64,000 nt of DNA from Bacteroidota bacterium (lineage in GTDB: Bacteria; Bacteroidota; Bacteroidia; AKYH767-A; OLB10), in the NCBI GenBank assembly GCA_019136655.1, contig JAGVTU010000018.1, positions 119,763 to 183,762 on the forward strand. Reading direction: 5' to 3'. Each line of letters starts with the position of its first letter. Positions within the stretch are counted from its first letter, which is position 1. The notes under the pieces are model-generated. The model made no database searches. It was not told where the DNA came from and was given only the letters and a program-made list of their open reading frames with translations. The translations under genes were made by a program, and so were the position numbers. Below are positions 17,489 through 25,361 of this stretch, piece after piece.

Positions 17489-18853
17489 TCAGTAAACTGG
17501 ATTCTTAATGGCAGCTCCTTTTTGAGTGTAAAGGAGTGACATTTGTTTGTTCCCTTTTTGCTTATAAATGCGACTAAGACTGTCGTAGGCAGTTACACAG
17601 TTGGGATAATGTGTGATATTTAATTTTAAGATCTTAATGGCATCATCCAACTGTCGTTTACGAATTAGATTATTGCCCATTGCAAGAAATTTGTTCATGC
17701 TAACTCCCGTATCTTCCTGGAGTTGCTTTTTGACGCGAATTGCGGCCAAATCTTTCTGAATTTTTTCCATCCTTGAAATAAAGAAATCAGCAGGTATGGT
17801 ACCATCCATTAAATCATCGCTGTAAGACTCCATACATTGTTTTAACAAATGAACATCCTGTTGTGTTCCTTTGCGATTCATTTTATATGCAGCAAATAGT
17901 TTCTCTCCCTGCACCAACCACATGGAATCCTTATCGGCATTCAGGAAGTTTTCGAAAGTAACAATATTGGCAAGGGCAATCTGAGAATAATTCTGCGATT
18001 CATTTTTAAAACCTCCACATTCAGTATTCCATATTTTGGTGAATAAATCAATGCCTCCCTTTTCAGGCTTAAGTTGATTGATTACACATGCTACATTTCC
18101 AGGTCCTGCATGATAGGCATGTAATACCAGCAATCTGAACCATAAATCTTCTTCACTATAAGATAAGTTATTTGCATCTAGAACAGCTTTAACTTTTGGA
18201 ATACAGGAAAATTTAAGCAATTGCGATGCTGCAAAAGCAGCCTTATTAAGGTCGGTACGTTCATCAATTTTAGAATTAACTCTCAAACCATATCTAATAG
18301 CAACACTTTTCATCAGCTGAAATGGTCCGTTGGCACCTACATACGATTTGTTATGATTTTTTCCGGGATTTTCTATCAGCAAAATAGTCTGTGCATACCA
18401 TGGATCAACAGAGTTACTGTTAAATACTTTAATTGCACTATTTATGGTAGGAATTACTCTTTTGTATTCATAAAACTCCTTTTTGCCAAAAGTCACATAT
18501 AAAGAAGTGTTTGTATCAAGTCCATTGGCTAAATTAATAAACTTTTTATAGGCTGTTTTTTCTGTTTCATTTTGGCAAGTCCAGTCTGCATAAGGAATTT
18601 TATGTAATACATGTCTTGTTGACGATACATTTATCAAAGCTGTGTCGGCATTCAGACTGATAATCTGTTGCCAGAATTTTACCTGCTGCAGCGTATCCCA
18701 ACGCTCTTTGAACAGAACGGCATTCGACACAAAACTCATTTTTGAAGTGTCATTAACACCACAGACGGTACGACTCACCAAAGGAGTAGTTGCTGACACA
18801 CTGCTACAGATGCCTATGAGCAGAAAAAAGGTATTTATTGTTCTTAACTTCAT
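17489..18853 (-). CDS. exported lytic transglycosylase-like (SLT) protein with TPR tail
   Basis: A 454-residue protein with a signal peptide (~1-21). The region ~160-275 has the SLT lysozyme-like pattern: catalytic Glu in QTILLIENPG, then YVGANGPFQLMKSVAIRYGL, and AYHAGPGNV corresponding to the AYNAG motif. The residue after the catalytic Glu is Asn, where most MltC/MltD relatives have Ser. The C-terminal ~90 residues hold TPR-like helices (RQLDDAIKILKLNITHYP). It probably cleaves peptidoglycan in the periplasm. No LysM repeats are visible, unlike classical MltD. It is monocistronic. Confidence 0.82.
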   Translation of the reverse strand: MKLRTINTFFLLIGICSSVSATTPLVSRTVCGVNDTSKMSFVSNAVLFKERWDTLQQVKFWQQIISLNADTALINVSSTRHVLHKIPYADWTCQNETEKTAYKKFINLANGLDTNTSLYVTFGKKEFYEYKRVIPTINSAIKVFNSNSVDPWYAQTILLIENPGKNHNKSYVGANGPFQLMKSVAIRYGLRVNSKIDERTDLNKAAFAASQLLKFSCIPKVKAVLDANNLSYSEEDLWFRLLVLHAYHAGPGNVACVINQLKPEKGGIDLFTKIWNTECGGFKNESQNYSQIALANIVTFENFLNADKDSMWLVQGEKLFAAYKMNRKGTQQDVHLLKQCMESYSDDLMDGTIPADFFISRMEKIQKDLAAIRVKKQLQEDTGVSMNKFLAMGNNLIRKRQLDDAIKILKLNITHYPNCVTAYDSLSRIYKQKGNKQMSLLYTQKGAAIKNPVY

Positions 18854-19110
18854 TAATTTAACTATACATACGTAGTTATAACAACGCAGTTTTGTCGTTT
18901 TTACTGTTTAACTTACAATTTACAAGAATATTACTCATTCACTTTTAAGAATTTTATGTTGCTAAGATATTATAAAAACTTTATCAACACAACTAAAAAT
19001 AGGTGAGAGGAACCAAGTAGGCCAAATTTGCAACTGATGAATTGTTTGAACTCTGTGAATAAAATCAATCAAAATTTTCACGGTAAATTTTTAAACAGCA
19101 ATTCAAATAG

Positions 19111-19118
19111 TAAATTTG
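19111..19118 (+). promoter_or_regulatory. -7 box TAAATTTG for pyrR-pyrB, leaderless layout
   Basis: Plus-strand TAnnTTTG match with six bases between its end and the ATG at 19125, so transcription is expected to start at or next to the ATG. The region 18854-19110 is AT-rich with no other clear element. Confidence 0.55.
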
Positions 19119-19124
19119 CAAACC

Positions 19125-19691
19125 ATGACACGGTTGATACTCTCAGAAAAACAGATGGGCATAACCATCCAGCGTATGTGTCATCAATTGGTTGAAAATC
19201 ATGATGATTTTTCTAACAGCTGCATCATAGGTCTTCAGCCAAGGGGAATTTTTCTTTCAAAAAGAATTGTGCAACACTTGCAGAAATGGAATCCTAAACA
19301 CAAACTGTTGCATGGTGCTCTGGATATTACTTTCTACAGGGATGATTACAGAAGGAGTGAAAAACTACTCGTGCCATCCCGTACAGATATAGATTTTGTT
19401 GTGGAAGGTAAAAAGGTTATTCTGGTTGATGATGTGTTATTCACCGGTCGCACCATTCGTGCTGCAATGGATGCATTATTGGCTTTTGGACGTCCCGAAA
19501 AAGTAGAATTGCTGGTATTGATTGACCGTAAATTCAGCAGACACCTGCCTATTGAACCGGATTACACGGGCGATGCCATTGATTCAATTGACAGCGATAA
19601 AGTAAACGTGGAGTGGAAGGAGAATGGCAAGGAAGACGGAGTATGGTTAGTTTCAAAATCGAAATCAAATGCAACGAAAACTAAGCGTTAA
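19125..19691 (+). CDS. pyrR: PyrR-type phosphoribosyltransferase
   Basis: 188 residues of the type I phosphoribosyltransferase fold. The PRPP loop is VILVDDVLFTGRT (98-110). The stretch RKFSRHLPIEPDYTGDAID matches the PyrR-specific region after it. PyrR proteins have uracil phosphoribosyltransferase activity and, in many bacteria, regulate pyr operons by binding leader RNA. The ATG at 19125 is preferred over the in-frame TTG at 19116, which lies inside the promoter box. It overlaps pyrB by 23 bases. With almost no leader, classical attenuation of its own operon seems impossible. Confidence 0.9.
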   Translation: MTRLILSEKQMGITIQRMCHQLVENHDDFSNSCIIGLQPRGIFLSKRIVQHLQKWNPKHKLLHGALDITFYRDDYRRSEKLLVPSRTDIDFVVEGKKVILVDDVLFTGRTIRAAMDALLAFGRPEKVELLVLIDRKFSRHLPIEPDYTGDAIDSIDSDKVNVEWKENGKEDGVWLVSKSKSNATKTKR

Positions 19692-20601
19692 ACATCTGAT
19701 TGGAATAAAAGGTCTTGTGCCTGCCGATATTGAGCTGATTTTTGAAACAGCTCAGACTTTTAAAGAAGTCATCAACAGGCCAATCAAAAAAGTGCCTTCC
19801 ATGCGCGATGTTACGGTTGTAAACTTGTTTTTCGAAAATTCTACACGCACCCGATTGTCATTTGAACTGGCAGAGAAAAGACTTTCAGCAGATGTACTCA
19901 ATTTTACTGCATCATCATCTTCAGTTAGCAAAGGCGAAACGCTGATTGATACAGTTAATAATATTCTTGCAATGAAGGTTGATATGGTTGTGATGCGCCA
20001 CCCTAAACCGGGAGCAGCGTTATTTCTGTCACAAAAAGTCAACTCCATCATTGTAAATGCCGGTGACGGCACTCATGAACACCCGACACAGGCCTTGTTA
20101 GATGCATTTTCAATTCGTGAAGCTATGGGTGGCTTAAAAGGGAAAAAGGTTGTTATTATAGGCGATATTCTTCATTCAAGGGTTGCTTTATCCAATATTT
20201 ATTGTCTGCAGAAAATGGGAGCAGAGGTAATGGTGTGTGGTCCTCCAACACTTATTCCAAAGTATATAGATGAATTAGGCGTTAAAGTAGAAACGAATCT
20301 GTTCAAAGCATTATCATGGTGCGATGTAGCCAATGTGCTGCGCATTCAGCTGGAAAGGCAGGATATTAAATATTTCCCGTCACTGCGCGATTATATTTTG
20401 CAATATGGTATTAACGCTGAAATACTGAATAAGATAAATAAAAAAATCACGATCATGCATCCCGGGCCTATCAACCGAGGAGTTGAAATTACCAGTGATG
20501 TTGCCGACAGTAAGCAGTCTATTATTCTCGACCAGGTCGAAAATGGTGTGGCCATACGAATGGCGGTACTTTATTTACTTGGAGGGCAACAAAATAGCTG
20601 A
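19669..20601 (+). CDS. pyrB: aspartate carbamoyltransferase catalytic subunit
   Basis: A 310-residue ATCase catalytic chain, the usual length. It forms carbamoyl-aspartate from carbamoyl phosphate and aspartate, the first committed step of pyrimidine synthesis. The carbamoyl-phosphate loop is FFENSTRTRLSFE (STRTR 58-62), HEHPTQALLDAF is the second substrate motif, and the C-terminal MHPGPINRGVEI is the aspartate-binding segment. It overlaps pyrR by 23 bases, so both are read from one mRNA. No pyrI regulatory subunit or pyrC is next to it. Confidence 0.96.
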   Translation: MQRKLSVKHLIGIKGLVPADIELIFETAQTFKEVINRPIKKVPSMRDVTVVNLFFENSTRTRLSFELAEKRLSADVLNFTASSSSVSKGETLIDTVNNILAMKVDMVVMRHPKPGAALFLSQKVNSIIVNAGDGTHEHPTQALLDAFSIREAMGGLKGKKVVIIGDILHSRVALSNIYCLQKMGAEVMVCGPPTLIPKYIDELGVKVETNLFKALSWCDVANVLRIQLERQDIKYFPSLRDYILQYGINAEILNKINKKITIMHPGPINRGVEITSDVADSKQSIILDQVENGVAIRMAVLYLLGGQQNS

Positions 20602-20626
20602 TTTGCAATATTCAATTCAAGTTCTT

Positions 20627-20634
20627 TATATTTG
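20627..20634 (+). promoter_or_regulatory. -7 box TATATTTG for the STAS gene
   Basis: Plus-strand TAnnTTTG match, 23 bases before the ATG at 20658, within the 56-base gap after pyrB. Confidence 0.5.
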
Positions 20635-20657
20635 TTATCACTTTATTAATCAGAAAT

Positions 20658-21014
20658 ATGCATTACACCTTAGACAAGAAAGAAAAATACGCAGTGCTTA
20701 AGCTTCATGAACAGAAACTTAATACACTTATTTCCGCAGAGCTCAAATCTGAACTGTTAATTCTAAACAGTCAGGGATATATCAATATCTTACTCGACCT
20801 CACCGATACCAACTATTGCGATTCGTCAGGACTGAGTGCAATTTTAGTTGGCAACAGAATCTGCAGAAATGCAAATGGAAATTTTATTGTTACAGAAATT
20901 AGTGAACCTGTAAAAAAACTTATTTCCATATCACAACTTGATTCAGTCTTAACAATAGTTCCATCATTAGATGATGCAATAACACAGATTGCCAAGGCAA
21001 CTTCAGTTAACTAA
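20658..21014 (+). CDS. STAS-domain protein (anti-sigma factor antagonist-like)
   Basis: A 118-residue single STAS domain of the SpoIIAA/RsbV type. The conserved phosphorylation region reads YCDSSGLSAIL, with Ser56/Ser57 as the candidate phosphosite. Such proteins bind and release anti-sigma kinases or control other partners by phosphorylation. No kinase, phosphatase or anti-sigma gene lies nearby. Bacteroidota use STAS domains in varied contexts, so the partner is unknown. It is probably cytosolic. The gene downstream (21036) follows after 21 bases. Confidence 0.85.
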   Translation: MHYTLDKKEKYAVLKLHEQKLNTLISAELKSELLILNSQGYINILLDLTDTNYCDSSGLSAILVGNRICRNANGNFIVTEISEPVKKLISISQLDSVLTIVPSLDDAITQIAKATSVN

Positions 21015-21035
21015 AAGTGATTAATAATTATAAAT

Positions 21036-21797
21036 ATGTTTAGAAAACTACTCATTACAGCTACCATCATAACTTCAGGCTTATTTGCCAATGCGCAATG
21101 TATCCCTGATGTCACCATCACAGATCCGGGTGTTTACCCCGACAGTGCGACAGGCCTTGCTGTAGGTATGGTTGGTGTTCCATATAATCAGGTGATTCAG
21201 GTGCGTACCTTTTTAGATACGGTAGTGAATGTAGCACCATTCGGAACTGTTAACTTTCAGTTGGACTCTATTACTATAACAGGAGTAAGTGGTTTGCCTC
21301 CCGGAATTACTTATGCCTGCAACCCCGGAACCTGCAAGTTCTTGGCAAGCAGCAATGGATGCCTTCTGCTTTCAGGAACTCCTGTTACAGCAGGTATTTA
21401 TCCAATTACAGTAGATGTTATGGCAAAAGGTAAAATAACCAATCTTGGAAATCTTTCCTTCTCTCAGCCTCAAACGGTAACTTATTACACTATTACCATT
21501 GATACCAACTCAGGCATTATGGAATTGTTGCCTAAGGATAAATTGAGCATGTCACAAAATTTGCCCAACCCATATCGTGACAAGTCTGTAGTTTATTTTA
21601 ATACTCCATCAGGCGGTAAACTTGAATTTAAAGTGTTTAATATTTTAGGAAAAGTTGTTTACAGTGAATGGATAACTGCAAAAAGAGGAGTTAATACATA
21701 TACTCTTGATGCTTCAAAATTCAATTCTGGTATCTACATGTATTCCCTAACATCAGGTACATCTACAGTAACACGCAGAATGGTTGTTGCCAAATAA
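21036..21797 (+). CDS. T9SS-exported protein with Ig-like domain
   Basis: A 253-residue secreted protein: signal peptide (1-20, ending NAQ), then one Ig-like/putative cadherin-like domain (~30-155), including the pattern SGLPPGITY...GCLLLSGTPVTAGIYPITVDV common in Bacteroidota surface proteins. Four Cys (PGITYACNPGTCKFLASSNGC and an N-terminal Cys) may form disulfides. The C-terminus (~180-253, NLPNPYRDKSVVYF to MVVAK) is a type A T9SS sorting domain. No enzymatic motif is present; adhesion or scaffold roles are possible. Its stop overlaps the RNase Z start by one base (TAATG). Confidence 0.88.
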   Translation: MFRKLLITATIITSGLFANAQCIPDVTITDPGVYPDSATGLAVGMVGVPYNQVIQVRTFLDTVVNVAPFGTVNFQLDSITITGVSGLPPGITYACNPGTCKFLASSNGCLLLSGTPVTAGIYPITVDVMAKGKITNLGNLSFSQPQTVTYYTITIDTNSGIMELLPKDKLSMSQNLPNPYRDKSVVYFNTPSGGKLEFKVFNILGKVVYSEWITAKRGVNTYTLDASKFNSGIYMYSLTSGTSTVTRRMVVAK

Positions 21798-22711
21798 TGA
21801 ATTTTGAAGTAACGATTTTAGGAAGCAGTTCAGCAACTCCTATCTTTCAAAGACATCCCACCGCTCAGGTACTTAACATACGTGAGCGGTTTTTTTTGGT
21901 TGATTGCGGTGAAGGAACTCAAGCGCAGTTTCTGAAATACAAAGTACGTCTCAGTAAGATCTCTCATGTCTTTATTTCGCACCTGCATGGCGATCACTAT
22001 TTGGGCTTGGTTGGATTACTGTCAACCATGCACTTGCAGGGCCGAACTAACGAGATTCATATATATGGTCAAGCTGAGTTAATGGATGTAATAGAACTTC
22101 AACTGAGACTTTCGATGACTCGGCTGCGATATCAGATTATTTTTCATCCTATCAAACATTTTGCACCGGCTATCATTTTAGAAGATGAGGATATGGTAGT
22201 AAAGACTATCATACTCAACCACCGTATTCCATGCACCGGATTTTTGTTTAAAGAAAAGCCCAAGCCACGTAAATTGCTTGTTAATAAACTTCAGCAGTAT
22301 AACATCCCATTTTCGTTCTATGGCAAATTAAAAGATGGTTTTGACTACAGAGATTTAGATGGAAATATAATTTCCAATACTGAGCTGACTATACCTTCAA
22401 GAGCACCGCGTTCTTATGCATTTTGCAGCGACACTATTTATGACGAGTCCATCATCAATGAGATAAGAGGCGTAGATATGCTTTATCATGAAGCAACTTT
22501 TATGCATGATATGGTTGAGCGTGCACAAACTACTTTTCATACTACAAGCCTACAGGCTGCAACCATTGCCAAAAAAGCAGAAGTAAAAAAATTAATTATT
22601 GGACATTTTTCAGCACGTTACAAAGAACTTCAGCCATTACTCGATGAAGCAAGAACTGTTTTCCCGAATACAGAACTGGCAATTGAGGGAAATCGTTTTG
22701 AAGTTGAATAA
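21797..22711 (+). CDS. rnz: ribonuclease Z
   Basis: A 304-residue metallo-beta-lactamase-fold nuclease that processes tRNA 3' ends. The metal motif is SHLHGDH (His62, His64, Asp66, His67), preceded by LVDCGEGTQAQ. Downstream ligands appear in FCSDT (Asp) and IGHFSARY (His). The HEAT-like exosite region and the FHTTSLQAATIAKKA stretch are typical of bacterial RNase Z, and length is normal. It starts at the T9SS protein stop (overlap TAATG) and ends 7 bases before the convergent lptD gene. The encoded tRNA-Lys lacks CCA, as this enzyme requires. Confidence 0.95.
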   Translation: MNFEVTILGSSSATPIFQRHPTAQVLNIRERFFLVDCGEGTQAQFLKYKVRLSKISHVFISHLHGDHYLGLVGLLSTMHLQGRTNEIHIYGQAELMDVIELQLRLSMTRLRYQIIFHPIKHFAPAIILEDEDMVVKTIILNHRIPCTGFLFKEKPKPRKLLVNKLQQYNIPFSFYGKLKDGFDYRDLDGNIISNTELTIPSRAPRSYAFCSDTIYDESIINEIRGVDMLYHEATFMHDMVERAQTTFHTTSLQAATIAKKAEVKKLIIGHFSARYKELQPLLDEARTVFPNTELAIEGNRFEVE

Positions 22712-22718
22712 ATAGTTT

Positions 22719-25268
22719 TTAGAAATTATCGTAGCGGTCGTTTTTGCGAGTAAGTTTCAAATCCTGCAAAATACTTGACTTTACATTTATCTGGAAGAAA
22801 TAATTTGCCTGATAACCGAATGGCACCCAGTTAAGCCTCATCTCCCAGCAATGTAAATCACGATAAAACCCCAGCGATGTATAAGAGAGTTTTTTACTCT
22901 GAAAATCGTATCCTGAATTGAATGTTACTTTCCAGTTTTTAGTCAGTGAAATATCACCGTTAAATCCAACTATTTGTGTGACGATGCCTTTTGCTAAACC
23001 CGGACGTGAATAATTGATGCTGTAATTGACAGCCAGGTTATAAGGAATGGTGAAGTCAACATAGTCTTCAGGGTGGTCATTGATGTCTTTGAGCTGTTCG
23101 GGTGTACCTTTCAAACTTTTTTTCGAACCTCTATTTTGATTCAGATTAAAACTTACACTGCTGCTTGCTGATGAAAGTCGTGCAAGTTTGCCATTTTCGG
23201 AGAGAGAATACTCCTTGGTACGAATACCCGATTCATTAATGTAATATGGATCAAAAGTTCCTGATGCTGTCAGATTGATTTTATCAAAAAGAGTTGTTCG
23301 TGCACTCATGCCAATAGGAGAGAGGTTGAAAGAGTCAACAGCCAGATTATATGATGCTGCAATGCTGAAACTCTCAAGCAGCTTAATTTTTTTAAGATTG
23401 GTAGCCGTATCTGTGTATTGTCTAACCTTCATTTCAAAATTATTGTCGAGGCTGAAAGAAAGAACACTCGATTTGCCCTGCCCTGGGCCACCGTATAGCG
23501 TATTGTCGTAGATAGAATATTTACGGGTATTTCCCAGAGAATCTATCTGAACAGTTTTGTAGTAACCATATTTTTTCTCAGAGAAATCAGGCCTCCATGA
23601 ATAGCTCAGGTTAGGAGTCATTACATGCCGGAAGGCTGCCACTTTGCCCTTTTTAAACTGAAACAAACCATATATGCGTGTGTTGAGAGAGGCTGACGTA
23701 CTATAATCGTGTGCAGCACTGAATGCTTTAACAGTATCTGTCACCAACCAGTTGTTAGCTGTATTGTAGCGAAGGCGATAGGTTTGAAGATACCATCGTT
23801 CATTGAAATTCGCTGATGGTGTGAGTGTGAAAAATTTGAGTACACGAAATGAAGTGCTAATTGGAATACTGTGTTGCATTCCGTTTTTCATATTTCGAAT
23901 GGTGGAGTTGGTGAAAAATACACTGTCAGGGTTCTGGAGCTGATTCTGAAGTGTACTGCTGTAGCCAATACCAATTTTTTCATACCACTTAGGCGTACCC
24001 TCCTGATCTTTTTTTCTGAACGGATACATGGTTGCCATACTCATATTTACAGTCGGAGCAGTTAGGTAAACCAATCTTGACTGTGTATTCTGTGAATGGG
24101 TTACGGCAGTAGAAATATTGAACTGTTTCTTGAACAGCGATGTTGAATAAGATATGGATGAGTTAAAAGTGTTGGTCAGATAATTGGATGCAGAAGAAAT
24201 ATTTCGTGTATAATAATCATTAGATCCTGCTCTCACGGAAGCAGAGAATATACCATTGGGACGCGCTTTTGCATCCTGCTGATGCGACCAGTTGATAAAA
24301 AATTCTTTACTTCTGCTGTAATCCGGCAAATCTTTTTCGCTGACCTTGATGATGGAATATAAAAATGACAGATTGCCATTGTAATGATAACGGTTGCTGT
24401 ATCGTGATGAAGCCCTCACTGCCCAACTGCCCAAGGTGTAAATATCTCCGGTGAGTGACAAATCAACATGATCACTAATTCCGAAATAATATCCACCGTT
24501 TTTAAAGAAGAATCCTAGAGAATTACTTTCACCATAAGCAGGAAACAATATCCCCGAACTTCTGCCCTTGGTATTAGGAAAAAGTCCAAATGGTATGGCT
24601 GCTGGAGTAGGTACATCTGCAATAACCAAATAAGCCGGACCTGTTACAATTTTATTATTTGGAATCACCTTCAGTTTATTGGCAGCAATGTAGTAATGTG
24701 GAGTGTCATGATCACATGTGGTATATCGTCCGTGACTGATATAACTGCTTTCATCCATCTTTTTTACAACACGGCCATGAATAAATCCTTCGCCCTGTTG
24801 CGTTGTAACATTATAAACCTTTCCTTTTTTCGTATCAAAATTATACCGCATGGTATCGGCTTTAAACTCATCATCTCCTTCTTTAAAAACGGGTTTGTCA
24901 TAAATTTTTCCGCTGCTGTCGCGCAGTCCTGATGAAAACACATTTTTCGTGTTCCAGTCCACAGTGATAAAAGCCGCTTTCAGCTCAATATTTACGTAGT
25001 TGACCTGCGCTTTATTGTAGAGAAATACCTTTTCATTTGAAATATCAAACTCAATGGTATCATCAGCTGTATAGTGTACTTTCGATTTGATTTCGTTGCT
25101 GATACCTGCATGTAAAGAGTCTTTTTTTAAGGTATCTGCATGCATTTGCAAAGTAGTATCAGTGGCTGCAACAGGCTTGTTTTGAGCATGAACAGATGAT
25201 GATGGCAGACCGAATGCCATTAAATATAGCAGAAAAACTGGCGTTAATAAGTTTTTAAAAACGGTCAT
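22719..25268 (-). CDS. lptD: putative LPS-assembly protein LptD, Bacteroidota type
   Basis: About 849 residues: signal peptide (ending SVHAQ), a periplasmic OstA-like domain (~50-210, e.g. VFLYNKAQVNYVNIELKAAFITVDW, given here in part), then a long beta-barrel with many aromatic, alternating strands and Arg-rich turns. LptD inserts lipopolysaccharide into the outer leaflet. Bacteroidota LptD is divergent, and naming rests on the OstA-like start plus barrel. The ATG at 25268 is preferred over a TTG four codons upstream. It is divergent from an amidase and MCE gene, a neighbourhood I know from other Bacteroidota. Confidence 0.85.
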   Translation of the reverse strand: MTVFKNLLTPVFLLYLMAFGLPSSSVHAQNKPVAATDTTLQMHADTLKKDSLHAGISNEIKSKVHYTADDTIEFDISNEKVFLYNKAQVNYVNIELKAAFITVDWNTKNVFSSGLRDSSGKIYDKPVFKEGDDEFKADTMRYNFDTKKGKVYNVTTQQGEGFIHGRVVKKMDESSYISHGRYTTCDHDTPHYYIAANKLKVIPNNKIVTGPAYLVIADVPTPAAIPFGLFPNTKGRSSGILFPAYGESNSLGFFFKNGGYYFGISDHVDLSLTGDIYTLGSWAVRASSRYSNRYHYNGNLSFLYSIIKVSEKDLPDYSRSKEFFINWSHQQDAKARPNGIFSASVRAGSNDYYTRNISSASNYLTNTFNSSISYSTSLFKKQFNISTAVTHSQNTQSRLVYLTAPTVNMSMATMYPFRKKDQEGTPKWYEKIGIGYSSTLQNQLQNPDSVFFTNSTIRNMKNGMQHSIPISTSFRVLKFFTLTPSANFNERWYLQTYRLRYNTANNWLVTDTVKAFSAAHDYSTSASLNTRIYGLFQFKKGKVAAFRHVMTPNLSYSWRPDFSEKKYGYYKTVQIDSLGNTRKYSIYDNTLYGGPGQGKSSVLSFSLDNNFEMKVRQYTDTATNLKKIKLLESFSIAASYNLAVDSFNLSPIGMSARTTLFDKINLTASGTFDPYYINESGIRTKEYSLSENGKLARLSSASSSVSFNLNQNRGSKKSLKGTPEQLKDINDHPEDYVDFTIPYNLAVNYSINYSRPGLAKGIVTQIVGFNGDISLTKNWKVTFNSGYDFQSKKLSYTSLGFYRDLHCWEMRLNWVPFGYQANYFFQINVKSSILQDLKLTRKNDRYDNF

Positions 25269-25298
25269 TCTAACAGACAAAATTGGAGCGAAAACTTA

Positions 25299-25306
25299 TA
25301 TTTTTG
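25299..25306 (+). promoter_or_regulatory. -7 box TATTTTTG for the amidase/MCE operon
   Basis: Plus-strand TAnnTTTG match; transcription would start near 25313, giving a ~49-base leader to the ATG at 25362. It faces the lptD box at 25312-25319. Confidence 0.5.
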
Positions 25307-25311
25307 ACCCG

Positions 25312-25319
25312 CAAAGGTA
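25312..25319 (-). promoter_or_regulatory. -7 box TACCTTTG for lptD
   Basis: Minus-strand TAnnTTTG match; transcription would start near 25305, giving a ~37-base leader to the ATG at 25268. The predicted start falls inside the opposing amidase box. Confidence 0.5.
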
Positions 25320-25361
25320 ATTGAACAGAAACATACCACATTAACGAATTTACTGAAACAG

